Part shown: in pieces, positions 21,210 to 27,179 of the stretch
How the letters are laid out: each line of letters begins with the position of its first letter
Position numbering within the stretch: the stretch's first letter is position 1
Virus record (IMG/VR): IMGVR_UViG_3300042945_000936
Coordinates: 1 to 33,155 of that record
Source of the DNA: a virus
Direction: 5' to 3' (one strand)
DNA length: 33,155 nt
Translations under genes and position numbers: made by a program
The notes under the pieces: model-generated
The model's database searches: none
Seen by the model: the letters and a program-made list of their open reading frames with translations, nothing else
Told to the model about the DNA's origin: nothing

Positions 21210-21943
21210 TGATATGTACCAAATGTTTTATTGATAAACCTGTTGAGGAATATGAAACCTATTTCCATAGGCCACAGAATAAACATAGAACAAGAAGGTA
21301 CTGTAAATCCTGTTTTAAGGAACAAAAAAGAAAATACAAGGAAACTATCAAGATGAAAGAAATAATTCAACCAGTAGTCTTAGAATTAGAAATAGAGGTA
21401 GTTAATCCATTTTCAACGAATCCTGACTACAAGCAGTGTAGAACCTGTAAAGAGTATAAACATAAGATAGATGGTTATTATTATCATGGTTCAAGTAAAA
21501 AGACAACATATCTTGATTGTACCAAATGTTTAAACTTAAGAGAATTAAATAGAAGAAGGGCGGAAAGACAGGAGGAATTAGAATCTTCTGGTGGTTCAGA
21601 AAAGGTACATACACAAGTAGGGGTATGGTCTGATAAATATCAAAAGGAACAGACTTATATGGTAATGGAGGTATTGGGATATACTTATAGTGAGGAGTGT
21701 GGTCATTTCTTAAAACCTGGTGTTAAGGAATATGTTGATGGTAAATTAAAGTTCTATAAGGTAAATAAACAAAAATTTCCAAATGGTCAAAAAATAGATT
21801 ATAATACACCTGAATGGAAGGAAATGTTTGATTTATATATGTTAGGTAATTGTAGTCAAAAACAATTATCAAAGAAATATGGGGTATCAACGGCAACGAT
21901 AAATAAGTATATAAATCGTATTAAGAATGGAAAATCATGTTAA
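21209..21943 (+). CDS. Zinc-module / helix-turn-helix protein, likely transcription regulator
   Basis: The 244-residue protein has two four-Cys modules: Cys3, Cys6, Cys32, Cys35, then Cys77, Cys80, Cys104, Cys107, each with the pattern CxxC, about 23-25 residues, CxxC. These are small zinc-ribbon or treble-clef units similar in layout to that of the 17285 gene. The C-terminal 30 residues form a classical helix-turn-helix (CSQKQLSKKYGVSTATINKY). It heads the operon leading to the sigma-like gene and terminase, so control of late expression is a sensible guess. A nuclease is less likely because HNH residues are not evident. Confidence 0.72.
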   Translation: MICTKCFIDKPVEEYETYFHRPQNKHRTRRYCKSCFKEQKRKYKETIKMKEIIQPVVLELEIEVVNPFSTNPDYKQCRTCKEYKHKIDGYYYHGSSKKTTYLDCTKCLNLRELNRRRAERQEELESSGGSEKVHTQVGVWSDKYQKEQTYMVMEVLGYTYSEECGHFLKPGVKEYVDGKLKFYKVNKQKFPNGQKIDYNTPEWKEMFDLYMLGNCSQKQLSKKYGVSTATINKYINRIKNGKSC

Positions 21944-22184
21944 GGTTGGTGAAATAGAAGTACCAGTTAATTATTGGTTATTAAGTGAAGAAGAAAAGAT
22001 TGATTTATCTTTTTTAATATTGGATTGTTTTACAACATTATTAAATGAACATTTAGATTCCCACATAAATAAAGTTAGAGCGTTGGATAAATTAATTGAT
22101 TCCTCAATTATTACCAATATACAAGATGAACAATATGAGATTGTTGATGTACTAACTAAAATTAGAACAATGATTAATGAATAA
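21927..22184 (+). CDS. Small hypothetical protein
   Basis: This 85-residue helical protein begins MENHVKVGEIEVPVNYWLLS and overlaps the previous gene by 17 bases and the sigma-like gene by 8. Such overlaps imply translational coupling. The acidic, helical make-up and its position directly before a sigma-like gene would fit a cofactor or anti-sigma protein, but there is no motif to support that. Confidence 0.65.
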   Translation: MENHVKVGEIEVPVNYWLLSEEEKIDLSFLILDCFTTLLNEHLDSHINKVRALDKLIDSSIITNIQDEQYEIVDVLTKIRTMINE

Positions 22185-22698
22185 AAAAGTAGAAGATTTT
22201 ATTACCAAAAACTATTATAAGTTGCTTGAGATAGCAACCAAAATAACTAAAAAGGATAATGAAACTTCAAGGGAATTATTTCACGAGGTTATACTTCAAC
22301 TTTATCAGAAGGATGAAATAATTCTAAAAGAATATAGTGATGACTGTATAAAGTATTACATCACTTCAATAATGAGGGTAAACTACTACTCCAAAACATC
22401 CCCTTACCATTATAGAATTAGAAAGGAAAGATTGAACTATTCTGAGTTATCTGAAGCATTCAATATGGAAGCAGAACAAGAAGAATTTGAATCTGAATTA
22501 TTATTAAAAATTTTGGAGGAAGAATATTCAGAATTGGATTGGTTTCGTAAAGCCATACTAAATCATTACCTTGTTCTTAATTCACTTAAGGCAGTAAGTA
22601 AAAAGACAACTATTCCCTTAACAAGTATTTCTCGTTATATTAAGGAGGGAAAAGAACAAATAAAAACAAATGTTTTAAAAAGATTAAATGAAGATTAG
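22177..22698 (+). CDS. Sigma-70-family-like transcription factor
   Basis: The 173-residue protein has the layout of a small two-domain sigma factor. Residues about 5-75 resemble region 2: YYKLLEIATKITKK, then SRELFHEVILQLYQ, then IKYYITSIMRVNYY. Residues about 105-170 resemble region 4: LDWFRKAILNHYLVLNSLKA followed by the helix-turn-helix VSKKTTIPLTSISRYIKEGK. It should redirect host RNA polymerase to phage promoters, plausibly the TATATTTA elements before late genes. It lies in the operon that runs into terminase. Sequence identity to known sigma factors will be low, so the call rests on architecture. Confidence 0.72.
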   Translation: MNKKVEDFITKNYYKLLEIATKITKKDNETSRELFHEVILQLYQKDEIILKEYSDDCIKYYITSIMRVNYYSKTSPYHYRIRKERLNYSELSEAFNMEAEQEEFESELLLKILEEEYSELDWFRKAILNHYLVLNSLKAVSKKTTIPLTSISRYIKEGKEQIKTNVLKRLNED

Positions 22699-22700
22699 TT

Positions 22701-22931
22701 ATGGGTATAGATAGAAGAAACAAAAGATTCCAAGAAAGAGAATCAAAGAAGTTGTTCCTAAAGATTCAAAGAGAAACGATGGAACAGATAAATAAACATA
22801 CTCCTGAAGAAAGACAACAGTTACTTGAACTATATGATGTAATGTTAAAACAAAGAGAACAAGAAAGAATCAATAGAGAAAATACTGTTATTGTAGAAGG
22901 AGAAAATATAGAAGAAGATGTGCAATTGTAA
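22701..22931 (+). CDS. Small charged helical protein
   Basis: This 76-residue, Arg/Glu/Gln-rich protein (MGIDRRNKRFQERESKKLFL) is probably wholly helical. It begins 2 bases after the sigma-like gene (AGTTATG context) and overlaps the next gene by 14 bases. It has no recognised family; it may assist the sigma-like protein or be an RNA/DNA-binding helper. Confidence 0.62.
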   Translation: MGIDRRNKRFQERESKKLFLKIQRETMEQINKHTPEERQQLLELYDVMLKQREQERINRENTVIVEGENIEEDVQL

Positions 22932-23124
22932 GAAAAGAAAAGAACCTGTTGTAATATCAGAACCATTAGTAGAAATACCAAAGGTTGAAATGGTTCCTGA
23001 AACAAAACCACTGGAAGAAGATTGGTATAATAACATAGATATAATAGAACCAATTCCACAAACTCCTGATGAACTATTAGCACAAGAGTTAAATAATTGG
23101 AATGGTGGACAAATTAAGAACTAA
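22918..23124 (+). CDS. Small Cys-Lys-motif protein A
   Basis: This 68-residue protein begins MCNCKKRKEPVVISEPLVEI. The CxCKKxKEPVV motif is echoed in the next gene (CKSCKKPKEVVV), followed in both by a Pro/Glu/Val-rich stretch, so the two look related. The rest is acidic and probably disordered. Its function is unknown. It overlaps the previous gene by 14 bases. Confidence 0.6.
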   Translation: MCNCKKRKEPVVISEPLVEIPKVEMVPETKPLEEDWYNNIDIIEPIPQTPDELLAQELNNWNGGQIKN

Positions 23125-23127
23125 AAT

Positions 23128-23484
23128 ATGGACAAACTCGGAAGTACGGATAGATTAGAAAAGTTAAAACAAAACTCAATAGAAAATCCTGGTAAACAAA
23201 AGAGAGGATGTAAGAGTTGTAAGAAACCAAAAGAAGTTGTGGTGGAAAATGTTCCTTTACCATTTGAGTTGGAACCTGAAATATATATTCCAACCGTAGA
23301 GGATATTAAACTTGCATACGCTGAACTAACATCATTCGGTGGGGTACCAGAAGACAAGAAAGAATTTATTAAAAAGGTATATCGGGCACTGTTTGGTGAA
23401 GAATTTATATTTAACTGTGGAGGATGTGGTAAGAGTCAAGCAAGAAAATTTACCAATCACTTAAATAACATAGGAATATTATGA
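23128..23484 (+). CDS. Small Cys-Lys-motif protein B, possible zinc binder
   Basis: This 118-residue protein has a CKSCKKPKE motif (residues about 28-36), a Pro/Glu-rich stretch, a helical segment (IKLAYAELTSFGGVPEDKKE), and a second Cys pair NCGGCGKSQARKF near the C-terminus. The two CxxC pairs could bind one zinc. It overlaps the small terminase gene by 4 bases (ATGA), which suggests a link with packaging or late gene control. No family is recognised. Confidence 0.62.
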   Translation: MDKLGSTDRLEKLKQNSIENPGKQKRGCKSCKKPKEVVVENVPLPFELEPEIYIPTVEDIKLAYAELTSFGGVPEDKKEFIKKVYRALFGEEFIFNCGGCGKSQARKFTNHLNNIGIL

Positions 23485-23873
23485 GCAAAGAAAACAAAGC
23501 AAACGAAATAGAATATGAACAAAGGATGGAACGTGCCTTTGAGTTAATGTTATATGAGAAAAAATCATATGATGAATTTAAGAAACAGTTCGCACAAGAA
23601 TATGATGTAACAACAAGACAAGCAGAGAATGTGTGGAAGGATGTTAGGAACCGTCTGAAGGAACGATATAGTCAGAACCAAGAGGAAATACTAACCGAAC
23701 AATTAAATCGTCTGTATGACCTTTTAAATCGTTGTAGACTACAAGGTAATAGAAGGATTGAATCAGAAGTTTTAAGAGACATAACAAAGATATTAGGAAT
23801 GGAGGCACCGAAGAAAGTTGACCTAACTTCAAATGGTGAAACTATTTCTATTAATATTAATATTACAGAATAA
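23481..23873 (+). CDS. terS: Terminase small subunit
   Basis: The 130-residue protein would bind phage DNA at the packaging start and pass it to the large subunit. An N-terminal helix-turn-helix-like region (KSYDEFKKQFAQEYDVTTRQAENVW) is followed by a helical oligomerisation region (NRLYDLLNRCRLQGNRRIESEVLRDI), and the end MEAPKKVDLTSNGETISINI is the usual TerS tail. The gene directly precedes terL, as is normal. Confidence 0.85.
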   Translation: MSKENKANEIEYEQRMERAFELMLYEKKSYDEFKKQFAQEYDVTTRQAENVWKDVRNRLKERYSQNQEEILTEQLNRLYDLLNRCRLQGNRRIESEVLRDITKILGMEAPKKVDLTSNGETISININITE

Positions 23874-23888
23874 AAAAATTTATCATAG

Positions 23889-23910
23889 ACGAAAGTAATG
23901 TTTCGTTTTT
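23889..23910 (+). terminator. Weak hairpin-T terminator between terS and terL
   Basis: A 6-bp stem ACGAAA (23889-23894) / TTTCGT (23901-23906) with a six-base loop is followed by four Ts. It is AT-rich and probably only partial; it may set the ratio of the two subunits. Confidence 0.4.
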
Positions 23911-23931
23911 GGTTATTTTATATACATATAT

Positions 23932-25263
23932 ATGGAAGTAGACATAAATCTAACTAAGAAACAATCACAAGCGTGGAAACTCTTAATGGATGATACAACC
24001 AACGAAGTATTATACGGAGGATCCGCCGGTGCTGGTAAATCTTGGTTGGGATGTTTATGGGTAACCACATTATGTTTAAAATACGCAGGGATTAGATGTT
24101 TGATTGGTCGTACAGTATTACAACAATTAAAACTAACCACACTCAATACTTTATTTGAAACCCTACAATCAATGGGATTAAAGTCAGGGGAACATTATGT
24201 CTACAACGGACAAAGTAATGTCATAACCTTTACAAACAAGTCTGAGATAGTATTAAAAGATTTACAGTACCAACCATCGGACCCAAACTTTGATTCATTA
24301 GGAGGTTTGGAACTTACCGCAGTTTTTGTCGATGAGGCATCACAAACTTCACAACTTTCTTACAATATCTTAAAGTCTCGTATTCGTTTTAAACTTGACC
24401 AATATTGTCTGGCACCAAAGATATTAATGACTTGTAACCCTGGCCAAGTTTGGTTGAAGAAGGTCTTCTATCTTCCATACATTCAGGAAACCTTGCCAGA
24501 CAATATGGCGTTTGTACCAGCACTACCCCTTGACAACCCACACTTACCAGCATCTTATATTGAGATGTTAAAGTCATTACCACCACAACAAAGAAAGAGA
24601 TTATTGGAAGGGGATTGGAATTATATGGACGAGTCAGATAATATTTTTGACTTTGATTCAATATCCAATAGTATGTTTAAATTATCACCACAACCAACAG
24701 ATAAGAAGTATATCTCAGTGGACGTAGCAAGATTTGGTTCAGACAGGTCCGTTGCGGTTGTTTGGAGTGGACTGGTGGTCTTGGAAGTGTATGTCTATAC
24801 CAAACTATCAACCACAGATTTATCGTCCGAAATAAGGGAACTAATACAGAAATACGGTGTACACCCAAATAATGTAATTGTGGATAGTGATGGAGTTGGA
24901 GGCGGAGTTGCGGACCAGATTAGAGGAACCAACTTTGTGAACAATGCAAGACCATTACACGAACAGAACTTCAGTAACTTAAAGTCCCAATGTTATGTTA
25001 AACTATCTGAACTATTTAAAGAAGGGAAAATAAGTATTAATATAATGGAACCATCAACTGTTGATGAAATAACACAAGAACTATTAGCAGTCAAATTAAA
25101 AGACGTAGATAAAGATAATAAAGTACAAGTACAATCAAAAGACGATATGAAGAAAGTGTTGGGTAAATCACCTGACTTATCGGATGCACTAATGATGAGA
25201 ATGTACTTTGAAATAAAAAATATGAAAGCAACAGGAAGATATTCCATTGCATTCGTAGGATAA
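23932..25263 (+). CDS. terL: Terminase large subunit (packaging ATPase and nuclease)
   Basis: The 443-residue motor protein pumps DNA through the portal and cuts it. ATPase: Walker A GGSAGAGKSW from residue 30; Walker B AVFVDEAS with Asp134 and Glu135; coupling motif ILMTCNPG near residue 165. Nuclease: Asp264 in SVDVARFGSDRS, the VDSDGVGGG strand with Asp318/Asp320, and Asp418 in LSDALMM, as in RNase H-like terminase nucleases. The length is usual for the family. The gene carries one direct and one inverted copy of ATATTGTCTGGCA (24401-24506), the only other exact copies being at 15642-15671. Confidence 0.96.
   Translation: MEVDINLTKKQSQAWKLLMDDTTNEVLYGGSAGAGKSWLGCLWVTTLCLKYAGIRCLIGRTVLQQLKLTTLNTLFETLQSMGLKSGEHYVYNGQSNVITFTNKSEIVLKDLQYQPSDPNFDSLGGLELTAVFVDEASQTSQLSYNILKSRIRFKLDQYCLAPKILMTCNPGQVWLKKVFYLPYIQETLPDNMAFVPALPLDNPHLPASYIEMLKSLPPQQRKRLLEGDWNYMDESDNIFDFDSISNSMFKLSPQPTDKKYISVDVARFGSDRSVAVVWSGLVVLEVYVYTKLSTTDLSSEIRELIQKYGVHPNNVIVDSDGVGGGVADQIRGTNFVNNARPLHEQNFSNLKSQCYVKLSELFKEGKISINIMEPSTVDEITQELLAVKLKDVDKDNKVQVQSKDDMKKVLGKSPDLSDALMMRMYFEIKNMKATGRYSIAFVG
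24401..24506. repeat. Inverted repeat of AATATTGTCTGGCA inside terL
   Basis: Copies at 24401-24414 (+) and 24494-24506 (- , 13 bp) flank 79 bases that encode the coupling-motif region. The same sequence lies in two direct copies at 15642-15671. In such AT-rich DNA four exact 13-mers are not expected by chance. Confidence 0.85.
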
Positions 25264-25278
25264 AATATATATACATAT

Positions 25279-26010
25279 ATGATTAAATTTAAAATAGATG
25301 AAGTAGAATATAAGGTCCCTGACTTTATATCAATTGAGAATTACACTAAGATATTTAAGATTAGAGATTTATTCTCTGAGGATTATTTTGCAGCAAAACT
25401 ATTAAACATAGTAAGTGGAGCAAAGGTTGAGGATTTATTAGAATCTGATTATCAGGAAGTAAGTTATTTGGCAGCATATGTAATGTCATTAATACCTGTT
25501 GATAAACCTGAATTTAAAGATAGGTTTGAAATTGATGGGGTTCATTATGGGTTCTTTCCAAATTGGAAGGATTTAACCTTTGCTGAATTTGTGGATATGG
25601 ATACCATCTCAACGAAGAAGGCGGATGACTTACTTAATATGTTACACATACTAGCATCAATTATGTATAGACCAATTATTCACGAAAGGTCCAAACACGA
25701 CTTTGACATTGAAAAATATGATTTAAAGAAGATGGAAGAACGAGCCGAATTGTTCAAAACCAAATTAGATGTGAAGTATATACTTGGAGCACAGTTTTTT
25801 TTTATCAACTACGCAAACAAATTTTTAAGTTATTCCCGGCTGTCTTCGATCCCGAAAATTTCGATGTGGACCAAAATCAAACTCACATGGAAGATGAGGA
25901 AACTGATATGGGCAATAGTTTTCAGAAAGTCTACGGTTGGTTCCTTGTCGTCAACAGAATTGCTGGAAATGATTTTACAAAACATGAGTACATCTTCAAT
26001 AAAAAAATAA
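25279..26010 (+). CDS. Tail assembly chaperone, zero-frame (G-like) product
   Basis: The 243-residue reading begins MIKFKIDEVEYKVPDFISIE, a strand-rich start typical of tail assembly chaperones of Bacteroidota siphophages (recollection), with a helical middle. After the run of nine Ts at 25795-25803 the zero frame turns into a Ser/Lys/Trp-rich stretch that overlaps the more convincing -1 frame, so the natural main product may be the frameshifted one. The normal role is to coat the tape measure protein during tail assembly. It starts 15 bases after terL and lies far from the tape measure gene. Confidence 0.72.
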   Translation: MIKFKIDEVEYKVPDFISIENYTKIFKIRDLFSEDYFAAKLLNIVSGAKVEDLLESDYQEVSYLAAYVMSLIPVDKPEFKDRFEIDGVHYGFFPNWKDLTFAEFVDMDTISTKKADDLLNMLHILASIMYRPIIHERSKHDFDIEKYDLKKMEERAELFKTKLDVKYILGAQFFFINYANKFLSYSRLSSIPKISMWTKIKLTWKMRKLIWAIVFRKSTVGSLSSTELLEMILQNMSTSSIKK

Positions 26011-26099
26011 TGGAAGTTCTTAATCAACTATCCTTCTTAATTCAATATGACGAAGAACAACAGAGATTAATGAAGAAGGCCAATGGGGAGATGGTATAA
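25803..26099 (+). CDS. -1 frame extension of the tail assembly chaperone (GT-like)
   Basis: This frame is open from the T run to the stop at 26097-26099. It reads KLFPAVFDPENFDVDQ, an acidic HMEDEETDMG stretch, then SFQKVYGWFLVVNRIAGNDF and KKIMEVLNQLSFLIQYDEEQ, which looks like real folded protein. The only possible separate start is a GTG at 25866 without leader signals. A -1 slip on the poly-T run (zero-frame codons TTT TTT TTT) would fuse it to the 25279 gene, giving about 273 residues, as in the G/GT system of lambda-like tails. A homopolymer sequencing error would give the same picture. Confidence 0.7.
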   Translation, partial: YQLRKQIFKLFPAVFDPENFDVDQNQTHMEDEETDMGNSFQKVYGWFLVVNRIAGNDFTKHEYIFNKKIMEVLNQLSFLIQYDEEQQRLMKKANGEMV

Positions 26100-26100
26100 T

Positions 26101-26132
26101 TTCATATAACGTTTTAGATTATTTTATATTTA
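26101..26132 (+). promoter_or_regulatory. Candidate late promoter (TTCA-N20-TATATTTA)
   Basis: TATATTTA at 26125-26132 lies 20 bases after TTCA (26101-26104) and 7 bases before the ATG at 26140. The whole segment matches 4561-4597 at its ends and at an internal ACG, with identical spacing. Confidence 0.4.
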
Positions 26133-26139
26133 AAAGTAG

Positions 26140-27159
26140 ATGAATACAAGTTCAATTAATTATAAACAGTTATTAACGTACTTCAGTTCAATAGCATACA
26201 ATCACGAACAGATTAAATCTTTCGGGTTTGGTGACCTTGCGCAGTGTACAAATGATTTAACAACGAAACAGGAACCAAGATATACAAGAATGTATATTGT
26301 ACCTGGTGAGGTTAAATTAGATGAGAATCGTTTAGTCTATCGTTTATCCATAATAATAATGGATAGAGTTGAAGATGACCAATCAAACCAAAGTGAGGTA
26401 ATGTCTGATACTTTGGAGATTGTTAAAGATATTTGGACAGTTATATTACAATCATTCACAGCAGCACAAGGAGACTTTAGTTGGGATTTGGTTGTAGACC
26501 AAAGACCTGATGTTATTCCTTTCTTAGAAAGATTTGAGACAATCTTGGGTGGATGGACATTGAACCTATCATTTCAAGTAGCGTTTGATTATAACAGTTG
26601 TGTACTACCTACATTAGGTAATTTCCAATTCCCTGAGGACCAGCAATTCACAAGTTATCAATACGTTTTAAATAAATTTGAAGAGTTTGCTGACGTACAC
26701 CTACAAATTAATTCTTATGGATTTGGGGATGTTGAACAATTAACAAACGATATAATAACAAAACAGGAACCTCAATATCCTCGTATGTATGTAATGCCTG
26801 AATCAACACATTTTGAAACAGGTTTAATTCATGTGGGATGGAAGGTGTTCTTTGTAGATAAACTAAATAACGATATTTCAAATCAACAAGATGTATTGTC
26901 TGACCAATTAGAAATAGTAAAAGACTTTTTTACTAAGTTGTATTTATCAGACTTTGAAGCAGGATGGGACGCAACGGTTCAACCATTCTATGAAAAAACT
27001 GAGACGATTCTTTCAGGATGGATATTAGACTTTCACTTTGTACAGAAGTTCTCGTACGATAGATGTGTACTTCCTATATTACCATTTATACCTGGTAGTA
27101 CATGGAGTGAACTTGCTGAACTTTGGAAGAACGTAAACACAGATTGGGAAAACACTTAA
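26140..27159 (+). CDS. Tandemly duplicated tail terminator-like protein
   Basis: The 339-residue protein consists of two copies of one domain, residues about 27-157 and 191-312. Shared landmarks in order are SFGFGDLAQCTNDL / SYGFGDVEQLTNDI, TKQEPRYTRMYIVP / TKQEPQYPRMYVMP, a strand ending in MDRVEDDQSN / VDKLNNDISN, LEIVKDIWT / LEIVKDFFT, and ETILGGWTLNLSF / ETILSGWILDFHF ending in CVLP in both. The alpha/beta domain and position suggest a tail terminator or completion protein, usually a single-domain hexamer. Fusion of two copies could make a trimer of pseudo-dimers. It follows the chaperone after 40 bases with a candidate promoter between. Confidence 0.78.
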   Translation: MNTSSINYKQLLTYFSSIAYNHEQIKSFGFGDLAQCTNDLTTKQEPRYTRMYIVPGEVKLDENRLVYRLSIIIMDRVEDDQSNQSEVMSDTLEIVKDIWTVILQSFTAAQGDFSWDLVVDQRPDVIPFLERFETILGGWTLNLSFQVAFDYNSCVLPTLGNFQFPEDQQFTSYQYVLNKFEEFADVHLQINSYGFGDVEQLTNDIITKQEPQYPRMYVMPESTHFETGLIHVGWKVFFVDKLNNDISNQQDVLSDQLEIVKDFFTKLYLSDFEAGWDATVQPFYEKTETILSGWILDFHFVQKFSYDRCVLPILPFIPGSTWSELAELWKNVNTDWENT

Positions 27160-27179
27160 AACACAAAATATAATATAAA

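Noticed and set aside
25866-26099. Independent 77-codon gene starting at GTG 25866
   Set aside because: There are no start signals, it overlaps the chaperone gene, and the same frame is open back to the T run; a frameshift extension explains it better.
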